NCBI RefSeq assembly: GCF_900546705.1
Contig: NZ_URDP01000006.1
Coordinates: 1-64,000, forward strand
Reading direction: 5' to 3'
DNA from: an uncultured Oscillibacter sp.
GTDB taxonomy: Bacteria; Bacillota; Clostridia; Oscillospirales; Oscillospiraceae
Length of the DNA: 64,000 bases
A program made the translations under genes and the position numbers. This document shows positions 25,289 to 33,544 of this stretch, piece after piece (the stretch's first letter is position 1; each line of letters starts with the position of its first letter). A model generated the notes under the pieces. The model saw nothing but the letters and a program-made list of their open reading frames with translations. It had not been told where the DNA came from and ran no database searches.

Positions 25289-25810
25289 TTACACTTTTAC
25301 GATAAAGCCCTCTTTCCGGGGCTTGGGGGCGGGCACATCTCCGTCGATGTAGCCCAGGATGCAGTTGCCCACACCCCGCAGCGTCTCCGGCAGTCCCCAC
25401 TTGCGCAGCAGGGCCTTGCCCTCCGGCATGTCAAAAAGCTCCATGGCCCGGTTGATCCAGCAAGAGCCGACGCCCAGGGACCACGCCGCCGTCATCAGAT
25501 TGCCCATGACCAGCGAGCCGTCCTGGAGCCAGTTGACCTGCTCCCCGTCCGCCAGCACGACCACCACCGTGGGCGCGCCGTAGAAGGGATCCGCGCCGGG
25601 ATTTCCCTGGATCCGGGCGTTGAGTCCGGACATATAGGCGATGGTCTCCGGGTCCTGCACCACCACCATCACCGCTGTCTGAAGCCCCTTGCCGGAGGCG
25701 GCCCAGGTGCCCGCGTCCAGAATGGCGTCCAGCTCCTCAGGCTTGATCTGCTCCTTTTGATAGCGGCGGATGCTGCGCCGCTCACGCAATACCCGCAGAG
25801 TCTCGTTCAT
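25289..25810 (-). CDS. Nitroreductase-family FMN enzyme
   Basis: From ATG 25810 the product has 173 residues: [20 protein letters not shown] with the FMN-binding [24 protein letters not shown], a central [14 protein letters not shown] and [16 protein letters not shown] at the end. Nitroreductase-fold enzymes use NAD(P)H to reduce varied substrates. First gene of a three-gene operon with mtnA, 14 bp downstream. Substrate unknown. Confidence 0.87.
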   Translation of the reverse strand: MNETLRVLRERRSIRRYQKEQIKPEELDAILDAGTWAASGKGLQTAVMVVVQDPETIAYMSGLNARIQGNPGADPFYGAPTVVVVLADGEQVNWLQDGSLVMGNLMTAAWSLGVGSCWINRAMELFDMPEGKALLRKWGLPETLRGVGNCILGYIDGDVPAPKPRKEGFIVKV

Positions 25811-25933
25811 AAAGATTCCCGCCTTTCTTGATTGGTTTTCTTTTTTATTGTACCACGCCGCCGCCGTCCGGGAAAGAGGGTTTGCGTCCTGCGGCGCAAA
25901 TTCCCCCAGCGCCGGCCGCTCAGCGGTTTTGGC

Positions 25934-25962
25934 GCATATGTTCCGCTTCGGGCGCATAGGAT
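25934..25962 (+). promoter_or_regulatory. Sigma-E-like promoter of spoIIID
   Basis: GCATATG, 14 nt, CATAGGAT. This fits the Bacillus sigma-E consensus (ATA in the -35 and CATA..T in the -10 with 13-15 nt between), 31 nt before spoIIID, which is sigma-E dependent in Bacillus. Confidence 0.65.
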
Positions 25963-25992
25963 GGAGCAACAAGAGGCGGGGAGTGTTGTGCT

Positions 25993-26241
25993 TTGAAGGG
26001 AAACATGGAGGAGCGGGCGGAACGCCTGGCGCAGTACATGATCGAAAACCGGACCACCGTCCGCGCCGCCGCGCAGAAGTTCGGCATCAGCAAGTCCACG
26101 GTCCACAAGGACATTTCCGAGCGCCTGCCCCAGTTCAACCGGGCGCTCTACAATCAGGTCAAGGAAATTTTGGAAGTCAACAAGGCCCAGCGCCATATCC
26201 GGGGCGGTATCGCCACCCGAAAAAAGTATCGCGGCGCCTGA
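25993..26241 (+). CDS. spoIIID: SpoIIID, mother-cell sporulation regulator
   Basis: 82 residues. The core VRAAAQKFGISKSTVHKDIS matches the SpoIIID helix-turn-helix almost exactly, and RHIRGGIATRKKY is its basic C-terminal arm. I keep the TTG start at 25993 because the resulting length and N-terminus align with Bacillus SpoIIID and a GGGGAG lies upstream; an internal ATG at 26005 is possible. It activates and represses mother-cell genes after engulfment begins. Confidence 0.95.
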   Translation: MKGNMEERAERLAQYMIENRTTVRAAAQKFGISKSTVHKDISERLPQFNRALYNQVKEILEVNKAQRHIRGGIATRKKYRGA

Positions 26242-26255
26242 GCGATGCATACACT
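26226..26255 (+). promoter_or_regulatory. Possible mother-cell sigma promoter for the 83-residue ORF
   Basis: CATACACT is a perfect sigma-E/sigma-K -10; 15 nt upstream is GTATCGC, a poor -35. It begins inside the end of spoIIID, 30 nt before the next start codon. Confidence 0.4.
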
Positions 26256-26285
26256 GCGGTGAAAGCCTGAACTGGAGGAATGATT

Positions 26286-26537
26286 ATGGCAAACTGTTCC
26301 CACGGCCGCGGGCGCGCTGCCCGGACCGCAGCGTCCCAGCCGGTGCCGGTGGTCCCCACCACGCCGGAGCCGCCGGTGCGCCGGTGGCCCCATCCGGTGG
26401 AATGCCCCCCGGTCTCCCGGGACGCGGGCCCCACGCTCCACTACATACGCTGCGCCCTCTCTTATCAAAATCAGCTGCTGGCGGATATCAAGGCTCTGCT
26501 CCAGCAGCTGGCCGCAGCGCAGGACGAGGCTCCGTAA
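26286..26537 (+). CDS. Small proline-rich protein, candidate sporulation gene
   Basis: ATG 26286 is 7 nt after a consensus GGAGG. The 83-residue product has a proline- and arginine-rich N-terminal half (PVPVVPTTPEPPVRRWPHP) and an amphipathic helical tail (QNQLLADIKALLQQLAAAQ). No known domain recognised. It is 44 bp after spoIIID, before a terminator, and a sigma-E/K-like -10 precedes it, so expression in the mother cell is plausible but unproven. Confidence 0.6.
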   Translation: MANCSHGRGRAARTAASQPVPVVPTTPEPPVRRWPHPVECPPVSRDAGPTLHYIRCALSYQNQLLADIKALLQQLAAAQDEAP

Positions 26538-26540
26538 TGG

Positions 26541-26568
26541 ATGGCGTGCCCTCCGGCACGCCATTTTC
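26541..26568 (+). terminator. Terminator after the spoIIID cluster
   Basis: ATGGCGTGCC/GGCACGCCAT with CTCC loop, then TTTT. Confidence 0.85.
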
Positions 26569-26571
26569 CTC

Positions 26572-26600
26572 TTGTTTTTTTGGACAGGCCGCTTTATAAT
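26572..26600 (+). promoter_or_regulatory. Sigma-A promoter of the LCP gene
   Basis: TTGTTT, 17 nt, TATAAT; about 85 nt before the ATG at 26685. Confidence 0.7.
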
Positions 26601-26684
26601 AATGTAACATTATGTAAATCGCTGGTCCAATCGGTTCCAGCCCATCACCGCGGCCGCCGGCCGTGTCTACAAGGAGTATTTCTT

Positions 26685-27671
26685 ATGGCCAAGCGACGCC
26701 GCCGGCGCAGTTGGAGCCGGACTTTGCTGCTCGTTGTCTTTGTGTTTGCCGCCGTGTATGCCGGTGTACACTGTCTGTTCAGCGCCCCGGAGATCCATGC
26801 ACAGGATTCCTCCCAGGAGGCGCAGGTTCTCTCGGAGCAGACCGATTCCGAAGAATCCGCCGCTGCTGCAGCCCTTGCGGCCCACACAGAGCGCAAGGAC
26901 AATTTTTACACCATTCTGGTCTCCGGCGTGGATGACGGCAACGGCGGCAGCGACACCAACATTCTGCTGGCCGTGGACGCGGGAAGCGGCAAGATCCACG
27001 GCGTCAGCATCCCCCGGGACACCAAGGCCATCGTCAACGGGAAAGCCCACAAGATCAACTTCGCCTACAACAGCGGCGGTGCAGCCCTGCTGGCCCAGAC
27101 CATCTCCGATCAGCTGGGGATTCCCGTGGACTTTACGGTCACCGTGGACCTGAGCGGCTTTATCGCCCTGGTGGACGCCATCGGCGGCGTGGACTTCTAT
27201 GTGCCCATCAACATGAATTATGACGACCCGGTTCAGAATCTGTCCATCCACTTCAGCAAGGGGATGCAGCACCTGAGCGGCCAGGAGGCCATGGAGGTGG
27301 TGCGGTTCCGCCACAACAACGACGGCACCGGTTACGGCAGCGAGGACATCGGCCGTATGAATACCCAGCAGGAGTTTTTGAAGACCGTGGCAGCCCAGAC
27401 GCTCACGCTCTCCAATCTGGACAAGGCCGGTACCTTTGCCAAGATTTTTCAGCAGTACGTGGATACGGACCTGACGCTGGGGAACCTGGCGTGGCTGGGC
27501 AAGGAGGCCATCACCATGGGCGCGGAAAACATCTCGTTTTCCATCCTGCCCGGAGAGTGGAAATCTCCCTATATTTATCTGGACCAGGAGGCTGTGCTCT
27601 CCCTGGTCAACGAATCCCTGAATCCGTATGTGGAAGACCGGGTCATGGAGGATCTGAACATTCCGTCCTGA
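26685..27671 (+). CDS. LytR-CpsA-Psr (LCP) family cell-wall ligase
   Basis: From ATG 26685, after AAGGAG, 328 residues. A basic N-terminus (KRRRRRS), one membrane anchor (about 12-32), a serine/glutamate-rich linker, then the LCP domain from about 75: ILVSGVDDGNGGSDTNILLAVD, the conserved arginine/aspartate in SIPRDTKAIV, KINFAYNSGG, and VDFYVPINMNYDD. LCP enzymes attach undecaprenyl-phosphate-linked polymers such as teichoic acid to peptidoglycan outside the membrane. It could join the polymer made by the LtaS-type machinery, but this is only inference. Confidence 0.9.
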   Translation: MAKRRRRRSWSRTLLLVVFVFAAVYAGVHCLFSAPEIHAQDSSQEAQVLSEQTDSEESAAAAALAAHTERKDNFYTILVSGVDDGNGGSDTNILLAVDAGSGKIHGVSIPRDTKAIVNGKAHKINFAYNSGGAALLAQTISDQLGIPVDFTVTVDLSGFIALVDAIGGVDFYVPINMNYDDPVQNLSIHFSKGMQHLSGQEAMEVVRFRHNNDGTGYGSEDIGRMNTQQEFLKTVAAQTLTLSNLDKAGTFAKIFQQYVDTDLTLGNLAWLGKEAITMGAENISFSILPGEWKSPYIYLDQEAVLSLVNESLNPYVEDRVMEDLNIPS

Positions 27672-27708
27672 ACCGGGTTTTTTCCACCGCCGACCAGGAG
27701 GTGCTGTC

Positions 27709-29136
27709 ATGAAAAAAAGATTTCTCTCCCTGCTGCTGGCGCTGAGTCTGCTGCTGACGGCCCCCGTCCTGGCAGCCCAAGCCGCTCCGGAGCGGATCAA
27801 AACCTATTCCGGCCAGTTTTCCGATGTTTCCGTGGGCTCCACGTTTTATGAAAACGTGGCAGCCCTCTATGAGTACGGCCTGACTGTGGGCAAGGCCGAC
27901 GGCACCTTTGGCCCTCAGGACTCCGTCACCGTGGGCCAGGCGGTCATCTTCGCCGCCCGTGCCCGCAGCCTGTATCTGACCGGTGACCCGGAGCAGGGCG
28001 CTTCCGGCTTTGCCGCCTCCGGGCAGGCGGCCTATGCACCCTATCTGCGCTACCTCCAGTCCCAGGGCGTGCTGGCCGATGAACTGACCGGTACCTACAC
28101 CTCCGCCGCCACCCGGGCCCAGGTGGCCCACATTCTGGCAGGTACCCTGCCGGAGGGAACCCTGCCGCTCATCAATGACGCGGCGGTAACCCAGGGGTAC
28201 GCCTCCCGCCGCTATGTGACGGACGTAACGGAGTACACTCCCTACTACCGGGACATTCTCTACCTCTACCGCACGGGGCTTTCCCAGGGCAGCGGCAGTG
28301 ACGCCGCTTTCTCTCCGTCCTCGGCCATTACCCGGGGTGCCCTGGCCGCCATGCTCACACGGCTGGTGGACCCATCGCTGCGGATCACCCTCTCCTGGGA
28401 CACTGGCAGCGCCTATCCCTCCGCCGCCGGAACCACCCTGGCGAGTCTCGTGCCCGCAGGTACCTATGTGGCCACGCCTTCCACCCGGGATGAGCTGGAA
28501 CAATCCGTACGCTACATGCTCTCCTCCGGGAAAAACACGCTGACGCTCCGCTACGACAATCTGACCGCCATCCGGGCCCGGCAGATCATGGAGGAAGCGC
28601 TGTCCATTGTCAAAACCTACTGTGAGCAGTGCTACAACACCGCCTCTTGTACCTACACCGCCGAGGGTGCTCTGACCCTGACCTTCTCCGCCGCCAGTGC
28701 CGGAGAGAACCTGAGCTCCTACCGATCCCAGGCCATGGCCGCCGCCATTGCCGTTCACGATCAGCTGTGGAAGGAGGGTGCCATCAATGCCCGCATGACG
28801 GAGTGGGAGAAGGCCCGGGTCTACTACACCTGGATCTGCGACAACTGCGTCTACGATTACAGCGCCTCGGACACCTCCCTCAGCCACATCGCCTACAATC
28901 TCTTCGTCAACGGCGCGGCGGTATGTGACGGCTATACCGGCGCCTACAATCTGCTCTTGAAGCTGGAGGGTATCTCCTGTACGGCCCTTTCCAACAGCGA
29001 TCACATCTGGACTGTGGCTGTGCTGGACGGTACCCAGGTGCACATCGACACCACCTGGGGCGACAGCGGCAGCACCGTCAACTACGACTACTTCGCCATG
29101 ACGCCCACTCAGTCCTGGAGCCTGCACTCCTGGTAA
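27709..29136 (+). CDS. Secreted SLH-domain protein with transglutaminase-like domain
   Basis: 475 residues. Signal peptide 1-26 (LLLALSLLLTAPVLAAQAA). Residues about 35-225 contain three S-layer-homology-like repeats (FSDVSVGSTFYENVAALYEYGLT; YAPYLRYLQSQGVL; YYRDILYLYRTGLSQGSGSDAAFSP), which bind secondary wall polymers. A transglutaminase-like domain at about 340-465 has the triad C406 (GAAVCDGYTGAYN), H432 (DHIWTV) and D447 (HIDTTWGD). It is 38 bp after the LCP gene, the same strand. It may cross-link or cleave wall or surface proteins. Confidence 0.85.
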   Translation: MKKRFLSLLLALSLLLTAPVLAAQAAPERIKTYSGQFSDVSVGSTFYENVAALYEYGLTVGKADGTFGPQDSVTVGQAVIFAARARSLYLTGDPEQGASGFAASGQAAYAPYLRYLQSQGVLADELTGTYTSAATRAQVAHILAGTLPEGTLPLINDAAVTQGYASRRYVTDVTEYTPYYRDILYLYRTGLSQGSGSDAAFSPSSAITRGALAAMLTRLVDPSLRITLSWDTGSAYPSAAGTTLASLVPAGTYVATPSTRDELEQSVRYMLSSGKNTLTLRYDNLTAIRARQIMEEALSIVKTYCEQCYNTASCTYTAEGALTLTFSAASAGENLSSYRSQAMAAAIAVHDQLWKEGAINARMTEWEKARVYYTWICDNCVYDYSASDTSLSHIAYNLFVNGAAVCDGYTGAYNLLLKLEGISCTALSNSDHIWTVAVLDGTQVHIDTTWGDSGSTVNYDYFAMTPTQSWSLHSW

Positions 29137-29143
29137 AAACATC

Positions 29144-29183
29144 AAAAAAGAGCGCCCACCCGGTCGGGTGGGCGCTCTTTTTT
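29144..29183. terminator. Bidirectional intrinsic terminator
   Basis: AGAGCGCCCACCCG stem with two-base loop, A-run and T-run on either side, between convergent operons. Confidence 0.93.
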
Positions 29184-29184
29184 C

Positions 29185-29478
29185 TTACAGGTGATGGTCC
29201 CGCAGCAGCCGCTTGGCCTGCTCCCACAGCTCATCGCTGACGGTCTGCACCACCGCCACCTTCTGCACAATCTCGGGCAGCGCCTTCACCAGCTCCGCCT
29301 CCACCAGTGTCTCGTTGGTCAAATCGGCGGAGGGGCAGCCGGCACACTGGCCCAGCAGTTTCACGTACAGCACACCATTTTCCAGATGGTCGATCTGAAT
29401 CTCCCCTCCGTGGGCGTGCAGAGCAGGGCGCACCCGCTCATCCAAGACTTTTTCAATGCGTTGCAGCGCTTCATTCAT
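29185..29478 (-). CDS. NifU C-terminal-domain Fe-S scaffold protein
   Basis: 97 residues, like the C-terminal domain of NifU: ERVRPALHAHGGEIQIDHLENGVLYVKLLGQCAGCPSA with the CxxC that carries a labile iron-sulfur cluster. It would act in Fe-S assembly or repair in the cytosol. It overlaps the upstream AAA ATPase gene by 8 bp (ATGAATGA), so it is tightly coupled to a chaperone-like operon. That is an unusual partner for it. Confidence 0.88.
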   Translation of the reverse strand: MNEALQRIEKVLDERVRPALHAHGGEIQIDHLENGVLYVKLLGQCAGCPSADLTNETLVEAELVKALPEIVQKVAVVQTVSDELWEQAKRLLRDHHL

Positions 29479-31006
29479 GGTGGGCTTCCTCCTCTTTTTT
29501 CTCCGTCATAGCAGCGGCGATCTCGGAACGGATCTGCCGGCGGCGGTCATCAAACAGCAGCTCCCGGTTGTGGCGGAAGTAGGCGTCACAGCCGAAGTTC
29601 TCCACAAACCAGCTGGTATCGTATCCGGCGGTGATCTCCGTAACGAAGATCACCAGCTCCTGGCTCTGGCCCAGAGCCTCTTCCAAAAAGCGGAAAGCGT
29701 TGTCAAAGTACCCACCGCACAGCGTGCCCAGCTGCTCCCGGCGGTCCACCTCTTCGGAAAACCAGCCCCGCACCAGATCCATGGCCGTCTCTTTGTTTTC
29801 CGGTGCCTGGGTCAAAAGCCGGGTCTGGTATGTCTCCAGAATATGAATCTCCCGCTGCCCCAGGTCCCGCTCCTCCTTTTGCAGCTGTCCGGCCTCTCCG
29901 GCCAGGCGGAGCTTCTCCCGCCGCTTCCAGAGGAGCTGGTCCAAAATGGCCCCGGCGTCCGCCTGGGGCAGCTTGTCCCGCAGCTCCGTCAGTGCGGCGT
30001 GAAGCCGCTCGGTCAGCGTGTCCTGGCGCCGGATGTCCCCCGCCGCCTCGCTGAGGCGGGAGAGCACCAGTCCCAGCACGGAGAGCTTTTCATCAAAGGG
30101 CGCCGCCCGCAGCTCCGAGGCCGTAACCGCGTGCCACGTGCCCTCCAGGATGGCATCCACATGGTAGGTCTTTTGATATTTGTTGTACAGCTCCAGATAT
30201 CCGGCAAAATCCCGTGCTACCTGAGGCAGCTGGATATACTGGCCCACCACGTCCCGGTCCGCCGTGAGTCCCAGCTTCTCATAGGCGTACAGCAGCTCGC
30301 TCAGGTCCTCCCAGCCCCGGGCGGTGGCAAAGCGGATGCCGTCCACCGTGTTCTCGATCCGGTAGAAGTTCTCCTTCTTGATGTCCAGGTACGAGATGAC
30401 GGCCCCGTGGAGTCCCTTCCGCCGGGCGTACTCCTTCCAGACACCGAAGTCTTCCTCCACATCAATGCGCTTGACCCGGTCCAGCGTCACCACGTCGAAG
30501 TCCCGGACGGACTTGTTGTACTCCGGAGGGTTGCCTGCCGCCACAATGAGCCACCCTTCCGGCAGCTTCTGATTGCCGAAGGTCTTGCACTGGAGGAATT
30601 GCAGCATCATGGGCGCCAGTGTCTCGGAGACGCAGTTGATCTCGTCGAGAAACAAGATGCCCTCCTTGAGCCCCGTGCGCTCCATAAGCTGGTAGACGGA
30701 GGAGAGGATCTCGCTCATGGTGTACTCGGTGACGGAGTACTCCCGTCCGCCGTAGGTGCGCTTTTCAATAAAGGGCAGTCCCACGGCGCTCTGGCGGGTG
30801 TGGTGGGTGATGGTGTAGGCCACCAGTCCCACGCCGGTCTCAGCGGCGATCTGCTCCATGATCTGGGTCTTGCCGATGCCCGGAGGGCCCATCAGCAGCA
30901 CGGGCCGCTGGCGGATGGAGGGAATAAGGTAATTGCCCAGGGCGTCCCGGGTCAGATACGCCCGCAGCGTGTTGGTAATCTCCTGCTTTGCCTGTTTGAT
31001 ATTCAT
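29471..31006 (-). CDS. MoxR-like AAA+ ATPase, long form
   Basis: 511 residues from an ATG near 31006 (MNIKQAKQEITNTLRAYLTR) with AAGGAG 8 nt upstream. The AAA+ domain fills residues 30-300: Walker A LLMGPPGIGKTQ, Walker B ILFLDEINCVSE, sensor 1 VAAGNPPEYNKS, sensor 2 near TARGWEDLSE. The remaining 200 residues are helical and charged, longer than in ordinary MoxR. MoxR AAA+ proteins usually act with VWA-domain partners as metal-insertion or assembly chaperones, and the VWA gene is directly upstream (13 bp). Confidence 0.85.
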   Translation of the reverse strand: MNIKQAKQEITNTLRAYLTRDALGNYLIPSIRQRPVLLMGPPGIGKTQIMEQIAAETGVGLVAYTITHHTRQSAVGLPFIEKRTYGGREYSVTEYTMSEILSSVYQLMERTGLKEGILFLDEINCVSETLAPMMLQFLQCKTFGNQKLPEGWLIVAAGNPPEYNKSVRDFDVVTLDRVKRIDVEEDFGVWKEYARRKGLHGAVISYLDIKKENFYRIENTVDGIRFATARGWEDLSELLYAYEKLGLTADRDVVGQYIQLPQVARDFAGYLELYNKYQKTYHVDAILEGTWHAVTASELRAAPFDEKLSVLGLVLSRLSEAAGDIRRQDTLTERLHAALTELRDKLPQADAGAILDQLLWKRREKLRLAGEAGQLQKEERDLGQREIHILETYQTRLLTQAPENKETAMDLVRGWFSEEVDRREQLGTLCGGYFDNAFRFLEEALGQSQELVIFVTEITAGYDTSWFVENFGCDAYFRHNRELLFDDRRRQIRSEIAAAMTEKKEEEAHHE

Positions 31007-31019
31007 ACTTGATTGCTCC

Positions 31020-32387
31020 TTACAGCTGGGGCAGCTCGTCCCAGTCGATCTCATCGGGATATTCCTCCGCCGCCTGTGATGCAGCCCGCTCCAGGTCCGG
31101 CAGCGGCAGCACCAGCCGGATGGCCCAGGGGGGCATCTTCACGCTCATGGGCGGCTCCTCCAGCATCACAAAGGCCGTCTCCCAGGACGGACGCTTCTGG
31201 GGATAAATGCCCATGCCATCGGTGAAGTACACCATGCCCCGCAGGCCCGACAGCTCTCCCTGCCGCCGCAGCTGCTCCACGTGCTCGAACACCGGCCGGA
31301 AATCCGTGGCGCTGCCGCCGGAGAGCTGGAAGTGCTCCATGTACTCTTTCAGCTGGCGAAGATCGTGAATGGGCGTGTCAGAGCGGATCTGGTCATCACA
31401 CTGGATGATGCGGATGTTCACCTTGCGGGTGAACGTGGACGTGGAGCGCAAAATGGCGTAGGTACAGCTCAAAAAAGTCCGCACCAGTTCGCCGGAGGTA
31501 GACATGGAGGTGTCCACCGCAATGACGAAGTCCTCGATGCGCTTTTCCTCCTTAGTCTCCGGCGGCTCCACCAGGGGCATGTTGCCATAGAGGGACAATC
31601 CGTAGGTGTAGAAGATGTAGTCGAAAGCATCGCCGTCCACCCCCAGTACCTCCCGGGGAGCCGCAAACCGGCGCAGAAACGCCCGGTAATCCACATCGTC
31701 CCGGACTGCCACGCTGACCTGTTCCAGCACCGCCCCGCCGCCGGTGCTCTGGCCCGCCAGCACAGTCTCCATGCCGGTACGGGTCCGCTCAGAGCGGCCC
31801 TTCCACTGCTCGTCCTGCTGCTCCCGCCGCTCCTTGTCCTGCTGGCGCTCCGGGTCCCACAGCCCGTGGTCGTCCACCAAAAACACCCGCTCCAGCCGGG
31901 CCAGCTCATACTCCTCCGGCCGCCGGCGCAGCAAGTGGCGGTAAATTCCCTCGGCGGTGAGCACCTTCATCTCCCGGCGGCACTCGCCGTAAAACTTCTC
32001 CTTGGCCGGCACCATGCCCCGGCCCAGACAGGGGTAGTCCAGCCCGTCCAGAATGCTCTCCACCGCCGCGTCACAGCTCAGGTCCCACAGCCGTGCATCC
32101 CGGCCCCGCTTTTTCAGGATATGGCGCAGCATACAGTGCAGCACCACGTGCAGATACGCCCGGTTGGTCCCCTCCCGGCCCCGCAGGTACCGCTCCGCCA
32201 GGTAGGAGGCATTATAGTAGAGGGTCTCCCCGTCGGTAGCCAGGGACAGTGTCACGCCCTCGCCCGGCTCCGGTACCAGCGCGCACAGCGCCACGTCCAG
32301 ATAGGGAAGGCTCATATACAGCTCGTTTCGGGTGACCTGAAGGATCTCCAGGCCAATGGCGTCCAGATCTTTCTTATGCTCTTCCAC
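31020..32387 (-). CDS. VWA-domain, putative metallopeptidase-like (DUF2201-type) protein
   Basis: I choose the GTG at 32387, after AGGAGAGGAGG, because residues upstream of it are low-complexity arginine-rich and overlap the previous gene. The 455-residue product has an N-terminal part with LHVVLHCMLRHILKKRGRD, which has the HCxLRH arrangement of DUF2201 putative zinc-peptidase-like domains, and a C-terminal VWA domain with the MIDAS motif DTSMSTS, followed by GGSATDFRPVF and YFTDGMG. It is the presumed partner of the AAA+ ATPase encoded next. Confidence 0.8.
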   Translation of the reverse strand: MEEHKKDLDAIGLEILQVTRNELYMSLPYLDVALCALVPEPGEGVTLSLATDGETLYYNASYLAERYLRGREGTNRAYLHVVLHCMLRHILKKRGRDARLWDLSCDAAVESILDGLDYPCLGRGMVPAKEKFYGECRREMKVLTAEGIYRHLLRRRPEEYELARLERVFLVDDHGLWDPERQQDKERREQQDEQWKGRSERTRTGMETVLAGQSTGGGAVLEQVSVAVRDDVDYRAFLRRFAAPREVLGVDGDAFDYIFYTYGLSLYGNMPLVEPPETKEEKRIEDFVIAVDTSMSTSGELVRTFLSCTYAILRSTSTFTRKVNIRIIQCDDQIRSDTPIHDLRQLKEYMEHFQLSGGSATDFRPVFEHVEQLRRQGELSGLRGMVYFTDGMGIYPQKRPSWETAFVMLEEPPMSVKMPPWAIRLVLPLPDLERAASQAAEEYPDEIDWDELPQL

Positions 32388-32412
32388 AGGCCTGATGCCT
32401 CCTCTCCTGTCA

Positions 32413-33387
32413 TCAAAGGTCAAACCGTTTTTTTGCCGCCGGCGCCCGACGGCGCCGCTGCTCCAGCAGCAACGCCACCGCCTCCGTCTGGCCCGCCTGC
32501 CGGGCCGCCTCACAGCTCTGGGCCAGCGCGTCCGTCGTCAGCTCCACCGTCCGCAGCAAAAAGGCCAGGCCGTCCAGATCCCGCTGCTCCAAAAGCCACG
32601 CGGCAGCCTGGGTGCCGTGGGATCGCAGATAGTCCGTGTAGGCGTCCCGGGCCTTCGTCTCCAGTTCCGCCGGATACCGCAGGCGCCACCAGGCCAGCTG
32701 CAGCGCCGTGTCCGTCTCGTGCTCCATGGCCAGGTACGATCCCCACAGGTCATCATAGTCCTTCAGCCGCAGGGTCTTCTGCCGGAAGCAGTAGTGGTAG
32801 GGATACCCGGCGCCGTAGATATTGTAGTCAAAGTGGTGGGCCGGACAGTTTTCCTCGTAGACCTCCAGATACTCCGGGAAGATCAGCCGTGCGGTGGGCT
32901 TCCCCGGCGTCTCGATGGTCACGTCCAGCTCCCGGCTCAGCTCGTCGGCAAAGTACGCCAGGGACTCCCCCTGCCGCTCTCCCATCCGGGTGATGTGGAA
33001 GCGGTGCAGGGAGCGGCAGTTCATCAGCACGCCGCCGCCCCAGAAGGTGATGCCGTCATGGAGCCGCAGCGTCTCCAGGGCATCGCAGTTCAAAAAGGCG
33101 TAATCGTCCACCCGCCGGAGCGTCCGGGGCAGGGACAGCTCCCGCAGTCCCCGGTTGTCCCACCCCGTCTCTGGGGTCAGGCCGCAGGTGACCAGCACTG
33201 TCTCTCCCTCGCCGTCCCGGTCGCCGGGGGCCAGGGCGTGACGATCCAGCGCCGTCACCGGAAGCCCCAGCAGCGTTTCCGGCAGCACGGCGGAGGCGTC
33301 GCAGGTCACCGCCCGGACCACCGTGATCCCGTCGCCCTGCCGGCGAACGGTGAGCTTCCAGTTGCTCACTCCGCTGACCGTTTCCAT
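32413..33387 (-). CDS. Leucine-rich-repeat (BspA-like) protein at head of the VWA-AAA operon
   Basis: 324 residues. The first 130 residues hold BspA/LRR_5-like repeats (LRELSLPRTLRRVDDYAFLNCDALETLRLHDGITFW with N-C-x-x-L spacing). The middle (about 170-215) is aromatic-rich, and the C-terminal third is helical (AAAWLLEQRDLDGLAFLLRT, ankyrin-like). There is no signal peptide, so unlike many BspA proteins it should be cytosolic. It may recognise the client of the VWA-AAA machine. Function unknown. Confidence 0.72.
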   Translation of the reverse strand: METVSGVSNWKLTVRRQGDGITVVRAVTCDASAVLPETLLGLPVTALDRHALAPGDRDGEGETVLVTCGLTPETGWDNRGLRELSLPRTLRRVDDYAFLNCDALETLRLHDGITFWGGGVLMNCRSLHRFHITRMGERQGESLAYFADELSRELDVTIETPGKPTARLIFPEYLEVYEENCPAHHFDYNIYGAGYPYHYCFRQKTLRLKDYDDLWGSYLAMEHETDTALQLAWWRLRYPAELETKARDAYTDYLRSHGTQAAAWLLEQRDLDGLAFLLRTVELTTDALAQSCEAARQAGQTEAVALLLEQRRRRAPAAKKRFDL

Positions 33388-33418
33388 CGCTGTGCCTCCC
33401 TTTCTTTGAATCCACAGC

Positions 33419-33427
33419 AGTATACCA
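33419..33427 (-). promoter_or_regulatory. Extended -10 promoter of the LRR-VWA-AAA-NifU operon
   Basis: TGGTATACT (minus strand) is an extended -10 (TGnTATAcT) 32 nt before the ATG at 33387; no good -35 is present. Confidence 0.5.
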
Positions 33428-33483
33428 TAACTTTTCCCCCATTCCTAGTTGCAATGCCCACAAAAATTTTTCGCGCCAGGGTC

Positions 33484-33512
33484 TTGACTTGACTGTACAT
33501 ACTGTGTATATT
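33484..33512 (+). promoter_or_regulatory. Sigma-A promoter of the GntR-ABC operon
   Basis: TTGACT, 17 nt, TATATT, 33 nt before the GntR start; the operator below covers its spacer and -10. Confidence 0.78.
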
Positions 33513-33524
33513 GTATATGTACAG
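33493..33524. promoter_or_regulatory. Inverted-repeat operator CTGTACATA / TATGTACAG
   Basis: Perfect 9-nt arms at 33493-33501 and 33516-33524, 14 nt apart, wrap the -10 box. YtrA-type GntR repressors bind such palindromes in front of their own operons, so this is the likely autoregulatory site. Confidence 0.72.
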
Positions 33525-33544
33525 TACGAACAGGAGGAGCTGCC

